Shown piece by piece: positions 1 to 7,770 of a stretch of DNA of 64,000 nt. The position numbers and the translations under genes were made by a program. Under the pieces are notes generated by a model, which saw nothing but the letters and a program-made list of their open reading frames with translations, did no database searches and was not told where the DNA came from. The DNA is from Geoanaerobacter sp964528055. Its GTDB lineage: Bacteria; Desulfobacterota; Desulfuromonadia; Geobacterales; DSM-12255. The stretch is from positions 248,001-312,000 of the forward strand of contig CAZGQM010000004.1 in the NCBI GenBank assembly GCA_964528055.1. Reading direction: 5' to 3'. Position 1 is the stretch's first letter. Each line of letters starts with the position of its first letter.

Positions 1-626
1 ACCTGATGACAGGAAGCGCAGAGATCGGCACGGAGGTGTAGCGGAGAGTCCGCACAGTCGTGAAAGCCTCCTCCGCATCCATCGGTCGGCATGAAAGGGC
101 CTCGTTTGATGAGGGTTGTTCCCTGCTTGCCTACAACTCCGGGGGTCAGGATCATGGATCCATTCTCAGGCTCATGGGAAGGGGTCTGCCAGTGAGTGAC
201 ACCGCTGATGGAATGGCAGATGTCACAGGAAACACCACTGGATGCCACAGCCGAAAGCCCACTAATGCCGGGCCCCTTTATCTCTCCGGTTACCATGCCG
301 GCAGGGGAGTGACATCCTTCGCATTGGCGAGATATTTCGTGTCCCACAGCCTTGACTGCTTTGTTCAACTCCCCTTGATAAACAGGATCTTGAAAGGCAA
401 GGTTGTGAACTGAGCCTGACCACTCCTTATACTGTTTGGGGTGGCAGTCCCGGCAGCTCTCCGGCGGCGTGAACGGGGCGTTTGACTTGTTCCATTTTAT
501 CAGAGAAGGATAGTACGGGTAGAATTCGCGATCATAATCGAAAACAGTGGAAGTACCTGCAGCAAAAGCCGAACTTGCAATGGTTAGCAGGAATATACCC
601 GGTAAAAGCAGAGCCGATGTTTTCAC
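1..626 (-). CDS. Multiheme c-type cytochrome, C554-like (partial, 3' end outside window)
   Basis: The reverse strand reads open from a GTG at 626 to the window edge, giving the first 208 residues. An AGGAGGGG ribosome site sits just upstream of the GTG. Residues 1-22 form a signal peptide ending in AFA. Four CXXCH heme motifs are visible: CRDCH (58-62), CEGCH (102-106), CDICH (134-138) and CASCH (203-207). The spacing, with a KQYKEW segment just after the first heme, recalls the cytochrome c554/c-prime family. The product should be exported and carry covalent hemes, as in extracellular or periplasmic electron transfer chains; the electron partner is unknown. It is divergent from the dodecaheme gene at 840, so the two may share a control region. 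The 3' part, probably with more hemes, is missing. Confidence 0.85.
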   Translation of the reverse strand, partial: MKTSALLLPGIFLLTIASSAFAAGTSTVFDYDREFYPYYPSLIKWNKSNAPFTPPESCRDCHPKQYKEWSGSVHNLAFQDPVYQGELNKAVKAVGHEISRQCEGCHSPAGMVTGEIKGPGISGLSAVASSGVSCDICHSISGVTHWQTPSHEPENGSMILTPGVVGKQGTTLIKRGPFMPTDGCGGGFHDCADSPLHLRADLCASCHQ

Positions 627-669
627 TGACCCCTCCTTGGATCACTAATGTAGTAATAAGCCGTTCCCC

Positions 670-698
670 GTAGTAACAACAGAATGCCTGCCTGTCAA
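670..698 (-). promoter_or_regulatory. Candidate sigma-70 promoter for the partial cytochrome gene
   Basis: On the minus strand TTGACA (698-693) is followed after 17 bases by TACTAC (675-670), about 45 bases upstream of the GTG start at 626. The -35 is perfect and the -10 is moderate. No equally good promoter was seen for the divergent cytochrome; TTGACT at 745-750 with CACAAT at 768-773 is a weak candidate. Confidence 0.4.
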
Positions 699-839
699 GG
701 TTGTTAATGGGGCAATCAAACGTCAAACATTGTCCAGTTTCTCATTGACTATCTCTAGTAATCGTGACACAATCTGCCGCGCAAAAATGTGATTCTATTT
801 GCTGGTTATTTCATCATAAAGTATCAAAGGAGGAACAGA

Positions 840-1778
840 ATGAGCATCAAGACGAGCAGAACATGGATTGCTGTACTTGCCGGCCTTGCCCTGGTATCGA
901 TTCAGGGTCTTGCCTATGGTGCGGGTGCTACAGCAGCCCCGGCCGCAAAGCCGCAGGCAGCGGCACCTGCCAAGGCACAGCCCGCAGATGCAAAGCCGAC
1001 AACACAGGGGCCAAAACTGTCGAACGACGACTGTGCAAAATGTCACGCCAAGGCACCTGCCGACATCGCTGCAAACGGCGCAAAGCACAAGACCGCTATC
1101 GGCTGTCAGGATTGCCACAACGGACATCCTCCCACTGTCAAGAAAATCATCCCGCTCTGCAGCCAGTGTCATGAAGGGAAGCCGCACTTCAAGCTTGCAG
1201 GTTGCAATGGTTGCCACAGCAATCCGCATGCTCCACTGAATATCAAGATGGGACGCAACATCACAGACCCCTGTCTGACCTGTCACTCGCAGCAGATCGT
1301 AAAGCTGCGTGAAAACAAGAGCAAGCACACAGCTCTTGCATGCACCTTCTGCCACGATACGCATGGAAAGATCCCTGAGTGCGTACAGTGCCATAAGCCA
1401 CACGCCAAAGAGATGACTCAGAACGACTGCAAGAAGTGCCACCAGGCCCATATGCCTCTGGCAGTGGCGTACAGCAACCAGACACCGTCCAAGGACTGTG
1501 CCGCTTGCCATAAGGCAGCCTATCAGCTTCTCACGGCCAGTGCTTTCAAGCACAAGAACCTGAGCTGCGTAGCCTGTCACCAGGCAAAGCATAAGATGAT
1601 ACCACAGTGCCAGAGCTGCCACGGCACACCGCACCCTGCCAGCATGCTTGCCAAGTTCCCCAAATGCGGCTACTGCCACAGCATAGCCCACGACCTGAAC
1701 GTCTTCAAGGGTCAGCCTGCTCCGGCAGGATCACCTGCAGCTGCACCAGCAACAGGGGCCAAGAAGCATAAGAAATAG
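840..1778 (+). CDS. Periplasmic/exported dodecaheme c-type cytochrome
   Basis: 312 residues from the ATG at 840. AGGAGG at 828-833 fixes this start; the upstream in-frame extension lacks a ribosome site and would bury the signal peptide. Residues 1-28 are a signal peptide, followed by an Ala/Pro/Lys-rich linker to about residue 57. Twelve CXXCH motifs follow, from CAKCH (65-69) to CGYCH (276-280), many with extra His residues that could be distal ligands. The last 30 residues are again Ala/Pro/Lys-rich. This is a small multiheme electron carrier of the kind abundant in Geobacter, probably passing electrons in the periplasm or to the cell surface. The precise family member is not recognised. 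A strong terminator follows. Confidence 0.92.
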   Translation: MSIKTSRTWIAVLAGLALVSIQGLAYGAGATAAPAAKPQAAAPAKAQPADAKPTTQGPKLSNDDCAKCHAKAPADIAANGAKHKTAIGCQDCHNGHPPTVKKIIPLCSQCHEGKPHFKLAGCNGCHSNPHAPLNIKMGRNITDPCLTCHSQQIVKLRENKSKHTALACTFCHDTHGKIPECVQCHKPHAKEMTQNDCKKCHQAHMPLAVAYSNQTPSKDCAACHKAAYQLLTASAFKHKNLSCVACHQAKHKMIPQCQSCHGTPHPASMLAKFPKCGYCHSIAHDLNVFKGQPAPAGSPAAAPATGAKKHKK

Positions 1779-1800
1779 GAAGAGGTTTCTGATCTGAATA

Positions 1801-1834
1801 AAGGGCCGCGGCAATCATGTCGCGGCCCTTTTTT
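1801..1834 (+). terminator. Rho-independent terminator after the dodecaheme cytochrome
   Basis: A perfect 10-bp stem (AAGGGCCGCG at 1801-1810, CGCGGCCCTT at 1821-1830) with a 10-base loop runs into a T tract. It lies 22 bases after the cytochrome stop codon and just before the 3' end of the convergent DUF3187 gene. Confidence 0.9.
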
Positions 1835-1858
1835 GTGTTTTGTTTCAGATTCGAGAAA

Positions 1859-2869
1859 TCAGAACGGTCGCCGTAGCGTCAGGTGAAAGGTAACATCCGG
1901 AGCGGTATTTACGGCAATATCCTCAGCGACATCTATATCGAGGATCAGGGATCCAGGGAGCCGAATGGTTCCTCCGGTGTGCAGCAGAAAGGAACTGGAA
2001 GAAAGTTCCTTCAAGTCACTACCTTTGTAAAAAGGGGTATGACTGGAAAGCTCAAAAATGAAGGCGATCCAGTCGGCAGGAGCCCAGCCACCCCCCAGGC
2101 ATCCGAATCCGACAACGGATCGCTGCTGGTCAGGGAGGACGTCTCCCCTGCTTAAGGCAATTCCGCCACCTGCTCCGAAGAGTGTGAGGTGACTGTTGGG
2201 GAGCCCGAAATCCTTGCTGGTGGTGAGCCAGAGTGCCGTGTCAGTGCTGCCACTGCCATGAAGGCTGCCGCTATTACCGGTCGGGAGCTTTATGCTACCG
2301 CGCAGGGCAAGAGCCAGTCTGTCTGGCTCGTCACTTTTATAGAGCTGGTACCCAGCCGTAAGGCGCAGGTCCCCGATCCCGAAACTTGAGTCATCGACCC
2401 GCAACAGCTCCCTGCCGTCCCTGGCATAGCGATAAAGGAGCCGGTTACGGGGGGCCTCTTTGCGGCCACCCTGGGGCAAACCGAAAAAGTCATGCCACCC
2501 TTCAATAAATCCATCGAAAACCCCGCCACCATGCCCGACCAAGGGAAGTTCCACTCCGGCCTCGAACCGTTCCCGAATGCCATACCGCCCTGCAATCGTC
2601 AGCCGGTAGGCTTCACCGTCAAGAAGGAGGCTTTCGTGAGAAGTGCTGTCTTTGGCGTCGTTGCTGGCCATCTCCAGGGAAAGCCATCCTTCGCCACCCC
2701 CCTTCCCAAGAATCGAGGCGCTTCCGGCTGACGGAAGACCGAATATCTGCACCAGTGGGCTTCTGTTGGCTGTCTGAAAGGGAGTTATGGGAAGAGGTTC
2801 GGCTGAGGACCATTCGCCGGTCACAAGCAGTACGAGCAGCATTGCTGATGCGGAAGTTAACAGTTTCAT
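1859..2869 (-). CDS. DUF3187 family outer-membrane-like protein
   Basis: 336 residues with a signal peptide of about 23 residues. The rest is rich in alternating hydrophobic and polar residues and short Gly-containing turns, and ends in a Phe after a charged pair (LRRPF), as outer-membrane beta-barrels do. The overall pattern (PLPITPFQTANRSPL near the start, then GEAYRLTIAGRYGIRERFEAGVELP) matches the uncharacterised DUF3187 family. Function is unknown; a barrel or envelope role is an inference from composition. It is transcribed alone, convergent with the cytochrome gene and divergent from the penicillin-binding protein gene. Confidence 0.75.
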   Translation of the reverse strand: MKLLTSASAMLLVLLVTGEWSSAEPLPITPFQTANRSPLVQIFGLPSAGSASILGKGGGEGWLSLEMASNDAKDSTSHESLLLDGEAYRLTIAGRYGIRERFEAGVELPLVGHGGGVFDGFIEGWHDFFGLPQGGRKEAPRNRLLYRYARDGRELLRVDDSSFGIGDLRLTAGYQLYKSDEPDRLALALRGSIKLPTGNSGSLHGSGSTDTALWLTTSKDFGLPNSHLTLFGAGGGIALSRGDVLPDQQRSVVGFGCLGGGWAPADWIAFIFELSSHTPFYKGSDLKELSSSSFLLHTGGTIRLPGSLILDIDVAEDIAVNTAPDVTFHLTLRRPF

Positions 2870-2949
2870 GTTGCCAAGTCTAACAGAGAGGAAAACCTCG
2901 GCAAGCTTGCCCGGTGATTTTTGAACTCTGCAGATGGAACTGATTCTTC

Positions 2950-2977
2950 TTGATATCGACTTGCAATCTGCGATAAT
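2950..2977 (+). promoter_or_regulatory. Candidate sigma-70 promoter for PBP1A gene
   Basis: TTGATA (2950-2955), 16-base spacer, GATAAT (2972-2977), about 60 bases upstream of the PBP1A start codon in the short region between the two divergent genes. Confidence 0.4.
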
Positions 2978-3036
2978 GAACCTCCTCTAGCGGTATTGGA
3001 TTCTACTTGCGAGGCAGTGTATAAAGGAGAATGCAG

Positions 3037-5466
3037 ATGTACCAGGGGAGACAACAGGTGAATCGCCGCATGCCGAGCAGTAAAGGTGGCGTGAGCGGCA
3101 GGGGGGTTGCCGTTGTTGCGGCATCTGCGCTGCTCTTGGCACTCCTCTGCTTTACAGGGTGGTTCTATTACATGCTTGCAAAGCTTCCCAAGGTGGATCG
3201 CCTGGCAGACTACAAGCCCCCCATTGTCAGTCAGGTGCTGGGGGACGATGGAAGCCTGGTCGGGGAGTTCTATCTGGAGCGGCGCACCGTTGTGCCGGTT
3301 AACAAGATTCCACGGAAGCTGATCCAGGCGTTCGTGGCTGCAGAAGATTCCAACTTCTTTCAGCATAAAGGGATCGACTACTTCGGGATAGCCAGGGCAG
3401 CCTTCAAAAACCTCCTCTCCATGAGAAAAAAGGAGGGAGCATCCACCATTACACAGCAGGTGGCTAAGTCCATGCTCCTTACCCCGGAGAAGAAGTTCTC
3501 ACGCAAGATCAAGGAGGCGATACTCGCAACCCGAATGGAGAAGAAACTCTCCAAGGACGAGATACTCTATATCTACCTCAACCAGATCTATCTCGGTGCT
3601 GGCGCGTATGGTGTGCAGCTTGCTTCAGAGACCTATTTCGGCAAAAGCGTCGAAAGTTTGAACCTTGCTGAGATGGCCATGCTGGCTGGTCTCCCCAAGG
3701 CACCCAATACCTACTCCCCAATAAAGCACATGGATAAGGCCAAGGAGCGACAGTCCTATGTCCTGGAGAGGATGGTAAAGGAGGGTTACGTCACCCAGGC
3801 CGAGGCGGATCATGCGAAAAATTCCCCCGTCGAGATAAGGCCACTCAAGAAGGTGAACAGTGAGCAGTCGGCATATTTCCTGGAACAGATCCGGATACAG
3901 CTGGAGCAGAAATATGGCGAGGACCGCCTCTACAAGGAAGGGTTGAAGATATATACTACAATGAATGCCGATATGCAGAAGGCCGCATTTGAGTCTGTGG
4001 TACGAGGGCTTAAGGAGGTTGACAAGCGCCAGGGGTTCCGCGGACCGCTGCAATACCTTGCCGAGAGTGAGGTAGACCCCTTTTGCAAGCAGGTTGAAGA
4101 TAACATAGATGGTCTGACCCTCAGGCAGGGATCGACCTATCATGGTGTTGTGGTAAAGATTGACAAGGGTAAGGGAGATGTTACGGTAAGGGTCGGTGAA
4201 CGGACCGGCGTGCTCTCAAGAAAGAACATGAGCTGGGCTGGGAAGCTTTCACTTGCCGACAGCTTCGGAAAGCCGGCTGAAAAGGGCAAATGGCTTGGGC
4301 TAGGCGCAGTGATAGAGGTTAGCGTGGTTGCCCCTGATGCAGACAAGGCTGGGGCTGTCTTTGCACTTGACCAGACCCCGGAGGCCCAGGCTGCCATAGT
4401 GGCCCTCGATCCTCGAACCGGCGGGGTCAAGGCACTGGTTGGCGGGTATGACTTCAAGAAAAGTCAATTCAATCGAGCGGTGCAGGCCAAGCGTAATCCT
4501 GGTTCGGCATTCAAGCCGATAATCTATGCAGCTGCCCTCGACAAGGGGGTTACCCCGGCCACCATCTTTGACGATTCGCAGGTAGATTATGAAAGCGGCA
4601 AGGACAAGGCCTGGACGCCAAAAAACTACGACAATATCTATCGCGGCAACGTAACCATGCGTGAAGCACTCACCAACTCCATCAATGTGGTAAGTGTGAA
4701 GATACTGGAGCAGATTGGCGTCAATGCTGCCATCGAAACCGCAAAAAAACTCGGCATCACCTCTCCTATGGCAGCAAACCTGACCATGGCACTCGGCTCC
4801 TCGAGCCTCTCCCCGCTGGAGTTGACTTCAGCGTACGGTGTATTTGCGTCCGGCGGGTACCGGACGACTCCCTATTTCATAACCAAGGTGCTGGATGGTG
4901 AGGGGAATATCCTGGAGGAGGCACGTCCCCCCCAGCTCCCGGTATTTTCCTCGACCACTTCGGCGGTTAATCTATCTCTGCCCTCCACCGGGCTCCTGAC
5001 AACCTCGCAGATACCGAACCCTCTTGCGCCGGTACAGGTGATTTCTCCTGAAACGGCATACATCATGACTAATCTCATGGAGAGCGTGGTTACGAGTGGC
5101 ACCGGTCAGCGGGCCCGGGCCGTAGGTCGGCCTGTAGCAGGAAAGACTGGTACAACCAACGACATGAAGGATGCCTGGTTTGTCGGGTACGTGCCGCAGC
5201 TTGTGGCAGGTGTATGGGTTGGCTACGACCAGGAGAGATCTCTTGGAGCAGGCGGATCTGGCGGACAGGCAGCAGCGCCAATATGGGCCGAGTTCATGCA
5301 GCGCTCGCTGGCCGGTATAGCGGTTCAGGATTTTGTTCCCCCACCCAACGTGACGTTTGCACTGATTAACCCCCGAAACGGCCGTCTGGCGAGGGAAGGG
5401 AGCACGGGAGCAGTGATAGAGTGCTTCATTGCAGGTACTGAGCCTACAACATACGATAGCGATTGA
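3037..5466 (+). CDS. mrcA: Penicillin-binding protein 1A (bifunctional transglycosylase/transpeptidase)
   Basis: Class A PBP that polymerises glycan strands and cross-links peptides of peptidoglycan on the periplasmic side of the inner membrane. The ATG at 3037 (809 residues) is preferred over the one at 3031 because AGGAG at 3025-3029 lies 7 bases upstream of it and only 1 base from the other. One membrane anchor is at about 24-48. The GT51 domain carries the AAEDSNFFQHKG motif (catalytic Glu near 103) and the STITQQVAK motif. An inserted OB-like region spans roughly 310-430. The transpeptidase has Ser490-x-x-Lys493, Ser548-x-Asn550 and a KTG at 703-705. All key residues are present. Monocistronic as far as can be seen. 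Confidence 0.95.
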   Translation: MYQGRQQVNRRMPSSKGGVSGRGVAVVAASALLLALLCFTGWFYYMLAKLPKVDRLADYKPPIVSQVLGDDGSLVGEFYLERRTVVPVNKIPRKLIQAFVAAEDSNFFQHKGIDYFGIARAAFKNLLSMRKKEGASTITQQVAKSMLLTPEKKFSRKIKEAILATRMEKKLSKDEILYIYLNQIYLGAGAYGVQLASETYFGKSVESLNLAEMAMLAGLPKAPNTYSPIKHMDKAKERQSYVLERMVKEGYVTQAEADHAKNSPVEIRPLKKVNSEQSAYFLEQIRIQLEQKYGEDRLYKEGLKIYTTMNADMQKAAFESVVRGLKEVDKRQGFRGPLQYLAESEVDPFCKQVEDNIDGLTLRQGSTYHGVVVKIDKGKGDVTVRVGERTGVLSRKNMSWAGKLSLADSFGKPAEKGKWLGLGAVIEVSVVAPDADKAGAVFALDQTPEAQAAIVALDPRTGGVKALVGGYDFKKSQFNRAVQAKRNPGSAFKPIIYAAALDKGVTPATIFDDSQVDYESGKDKAWTPKNYDNIYRGNVTMREALTNSINVVSVKILEQIGVNAAIETAKKLGITSPMAANLTMALGSSSLSPLELTSAYGVFASGGYRTTPYFITKVLDGEGNILEEARPPQLPVFSSTTSAVNLSLPSTGLLTTSQIPNPLAPVQVISPETAYIMTNLMESVVTSGTGQRARAVGRPVAGKTGTTNDMKDAWFVGYVPQLVAGVWVGYDQERSLGAGGSGGQAAAPIWAEFMQRSLAGIAVQDFVPPPNVTFALINPRNGRLAREGSTGAVIECFIAGTEPTTYDSD

Positions 5467-5733
5467 TTTTTCGCGCAGGTTTAGCCGCAGCCAATGTCAA
5501 AACGACTCTTGCTCTATAGTTATATAATGTCATCTACGCGCTACTGCGGTGGGGTGGGTGTTGGAGGAGAATGATCGCCCGCTTCCCCGAAAATTAGTGA
5601 TGTACGAACAAATGTCTTCGGCAAGCCGCGCCGGTCAAGCGATATGCTTTTTTTTTTTTAAAATACCCCCTTGCATTCGGTAAATTTCAGTCTATAGTAG
5701 TGCCAACATCAACATTATTAAGGAGGTTGCATC
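5467..5733 (+). other. Intergenic region upstream of the HU gene
   Basis: 267 bases. Contains a TATAAT at 5523-5528 without a clear -35, then an eight-codon open frame (ATG at about 5571) with a GGAGGAG ribosome site directly upstream, then an 11-base T tract at about 5649-5659. The HU promoter follows at 5671. The segment 5523-5659 could be a short transcript or a leader remnant, but nothing here is strong enough to name. Confidence 0.3.
5671..5698 (+). promoter_or_regulatory. Candidate sigma-70 promoter of the HU gene
   Basis: TTGCAT (5671-5676), 16-base spacer, TATAGT (5693-5698), placed about 36 bases before the HU start codon and just after a long T tract that may act as an UP-like or terminator element. 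Confidence 0.55.
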
Positions 5734-6018
5734 ATGACTAAGGCAGAACTCGTTGAAGCAGTAGCAAAGTCAGCCGGCTTGACCAAGGCAGCAGCCGAGA
5801 AGGCAGTTGGCGCTTTCATCAGCTCTGTTAGCGCAGCACTGAAGAAGGGTGACCGGGTTACTCTGGTCGGTTTCGGCAGCTTTGAGGTCTCCACACGCAA
5901 GGCTCGCACAGGCCGTAACCCACAGACCGGCAAAGAAATCAAGATTGCCGCTGCAAAGGTGCCCAAGTTCCGCCCGGGTAAGGCACTCAAGGATTCTGTA
6001 GCATCCAAGAAGAAGTAG
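5734..6018 (+). CDS. hup: HU family DNA-binding protein
   Basis: 94 residues, the usual HU length. It begins MTKAELVEAVA, has the GFGSFEV turn followed by the Arg-rich arm (ARTGRNPQTGKEI) that enters the minor groove, and ends FRPGKALKDSV plus a Lys tail. HU is an abundant nucleoid protein that bends DNA without sequence specificity. Own promoter at 5671, AAGGAGG ribosome site at about 5720, and own terminator at 6137, so it is a single-gene unit. A long extra hairpin lies between the stop codon and the terminator. Confidence 0.96.
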   Translation: MTKAELVEAVAKSAGLTKAAAEKAVGAFISSVSAALKKGDRVTLVGFGSFEVSTRKARTGRNPQTGKEIKIAAAKVPKFRPGKALKDSVASKKK

Positions 6019-6078
6019 TCTTTGCGGATTGCCGTTCTGTTTTTACATAGCCCTGCTAAACAGGATAAGTGAGTTACC

Positions 6079-6117
6079 GAAATTATTTTCTGCGCAAAAA
6101 CCGCAGAAAATAATTTC
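6079..6117 (+). repeat. Perfect 16-bp inverted repeat in HU 3' untranslated region
   Basis: GAAATTATTTTCTGCG (6079-6094) and its exact reverse complement (6102-6117) flank a 7-base loop. It lies inside the HU transcript, between the stop codon (6018) and the intrinsic terminator (6137). It has no T tract of its own on the plus strand, so it is not an ordinary terminator. Confidence 0.8.
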
Positions 6118-6136
6118 TAGCTCATTAAAAGCTGCG

Positions 6137-6162
6137 ACCCCGCCGATGCGGGGTTTTTTTTT
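6137..6162 (+). terminator. Rho-independent terminator of the HU gene
   Basis: ACCCCGC (6137-6143), 4-base loop, GCGGGGT (6148-6154), then a run of nine T. Confidence 0.9.
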
Positions 6163-6195
6163 GACGGTCCGTGATTATACGGCAGAGGACAGAAT

Positions 6196-6603
6196 ATGAG
6201 CGTTCAAGTTCGGATCTATTACGAAGACACAGATGCAGGAGGCGTTGTATATCACGCCAACTACCTGGGCTATCTCGAACGGGGGAGAACCGAGTTCCTA
6301 CGCGATCGTGGAGTCTCAGTCAGGCAACTCGCAGACGAGGGACAGATTTTTCCGGTCATCAGGCTGGAGATCGATTTCCGCTCCCCGGCGCGTCTCGACG
6401 ATCTCCTGACTGTGGATACTGAAATGGTTTTGTTCACCAAGAGCTCTTTTACTTTGAGGCAGCGGATCAGGCAGGCGAACAATGATCGGATTCTTGTGGA
6501 AGCAGTGGTGAAACTGGTCTGTGTTAGACCTGGCATGAAGCCGAGGCGGTTGCCGGAACTGCTTCTGCAGGCCCTGGATCTGAATTGGGTTCCGAAAGAA
6601 TGA
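6196..6603 (+). CDS. ybgC: YbgC-type acyl-CoA thioesterase (hot-dog fold)
   Basis: 135 residues, the standard length of YbgC/FadM-type thioesterases. The active-site signature YYEDTDAGGVVYHANY spans residues 8-23, with Asp13 as the catalytic acid. These enzymes hydrolyse short or medium acyl-CoA or acyl-ACP thioesters in the cytoplasm; in many Gram-negatives the gene sits with tol-pal, which is not the case here. A GAGG ribosome site lies 7 bases before the ATG. The stop codon overlaps the start of the following glycosyltransferase gene by 4 bases (ATGA), so the two are translationally coupled. Confidence 0.85.
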   Translation: MSVQVRIYYEDTDAGGVVYHANYLGYLERGRTEFLRDRGVSVRQLADEGQIFPVIRLEIDFRSPARLDDLLTVDTEMVLFTKSSFTLRQRIRQANNDRILVEAVVKLVCVRPGMKPRRLPELLLQALDLNWVPKE

Positions 6604-7607
6604 GCAGTCCTCTTGTTTCGATTCTCATGCCCGTGAGGAACGAGGAGGCCTATCTGCCTGCTGCTCTCAGATCCATTATTGTGCAAGGCTTTACCGATTG
6701 GGAGCTGGTGGCTGTGGACGATGGCTCGACCGATGCTACTCATTCGATTCTGGCAGATGCAGCACGTCACGATCTGCGTATAAGGATAGTGTCCGGTAAC
6801 GGCAAGGGGCTTGTTGCCGCACTCAACCAGGGTGTTGCCAACTGTAGAGGCAAACTGGTGGCGCGTATGGATGGCGACGACATCTCACATCCATCCAGGC
6901 TCGAGGCGCAGTGCCGCTTTATGGCAGCCAACCCTGAAGTGGGGCTCGTATCATCCAGCTTCAGGCACTTTCCCCGGCGTTATCTGAAGGTGGGTATGCT
7001 TGCCTACGAGGAGTGGCAGAACAGGTTGCTTACTCATGAGCAGATCATCCGTGACCTCTTTGTCGAGTCTCCGTTCGTGCACCCGGGAATTATGATTCGG
7101 CGCAATCTACTGGAATCGGTCGGTGGTTATCGCGACATGGGATGGGCGGAGGACTACGACCTCTGGCTCCGTCTTGCCGCGTATGGTGTCTGCTTTGCCA
7201 GGCTTCCTGAAATCCTTATTTATTGGAGGGACAGAGCTGAACGATCGACCAGAACGATGCAGGAATACAGCGCCGAAGCATTCCGCCGCTGTAAGATCCA
7301 TCATCTGCAGAATGGCTTTCTGCGTGATGTGAATGCCGTTACCCTGATCGGCGCCGGTATTGAAGGGAGGGCATGGCGTAAGGCCCTTGCAGAAGTCGGA
7401 ATAACCGTCAGTGGGTGGGTGGATCTCGATCCTCGCAAGGTCGGGCGCATGCTTCACGGAGCAGAGGTAATTGCCGCTGATAAGGCTGTCCCGGGCAGCG
7501 GTGCGATGCTCATCACCATCGGTACACGGGGGGCCAGGGAGCTTGTTCGAAACTGGGCACAACAAGTCGGGCTGGTTGAGGGGGGCGATTTCATCTGCGT
7601 GACCTGA
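6600..7607 (+). CDS. Family 2 glycosyltransferase with C-terminal nucleotide-binding-like domain
   Basis: 335 residues from the ATG at 6600, which overlaps the ybgC stop (ATGA). Residues 1-210 are a GT-A fold family 2 transferase: SILMPVRNEEAYL at the start, AVDDGSTD for the nucleotide-sugar pocket, ARMDGDD as the metal-binding DXD, and WAEDYDLWLRL near the catalytic end. Residues from about 245 read LIGAGIEGRAW and GWVDLDPRKVG, a Gly-rich beta-alpha-beta turn plus acidic strand end like a small Rossmann domain. This tail is not typical of simple GT2 enzymes. Donor and acceptor sugars cannot be told. Predicted cytoplasmic, no membrane segment. Confidence 0.85.
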   Translation: MSSPLVSILMPVRNEEAYLPAALRSIIVQGFTDWELVAVDDGSTDATHSILADAARHDLRIRIVSGNGKGLVAALNQGVANCRGKLVARMDGDDISHPSRLEAQCRFMAANPEVGLVSSSFRHFPRRYLKVGMLAYEEWQNRLLTHEQIIRDLFVESPFVHPGIMIRRNLLESVGGYRDMGWAEDYDLWLRLAAYGVCFARLPEILIYWRDRAERSTRTMQEYSAEAFRRCKIHHLQNGFLRDVNAVTLIGAGIEGRAWRKALAEVGITVSGWVDLDPRKVGRMLHGAEVIAADKAVPGSGAMLITIGTRGARELVRNWAQQVGLVEGGDFICVT

Positions 7608-7660
7608 TCCTGCAAGAGGTAGGTGAAGGGGTGGCGAATCGCTCATACCCATTTATTCTA

Positions 7661-7687
7661 TTGACATTTCACTGCTTTTCCTATAAC
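7661..7687 (+). promoter_or_regulatory. Possible promoter of the pyrophosphatase gene
   Basis: TTGACA (7661-7666) and TATAAC (7682-7687) match consensus well, but the 15-base spacer is short. It lies about 85 bases upstream of the start codon. Confidence 0.35.
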
Positions 7688-7770
7688 AATTTCCCGTTTT
7701 TGTGCCATTCGACATAATGCACCTACGCCTAATCAATACAGGCAAACAATACAGAGGAGGATGAAAGTAA

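Noticed and set aside
60..413. A 117-residue plus-strand reading frame at the left edge
   Set aside because: The minus strand of the same stretch encodes a signal peptide and four CXXCH heme motifs with a good ribosome site, so the plus frame is a shadow.
795..1691. A 298-residue minus-strand frame opposite the dodecaheme cytochrome
   Set aside because: It is the antisense of a heme-rich gene, has no ribosome site and an implausible Cys/Leu/Val-rich composition. The plus strand has twelve heme motifs.
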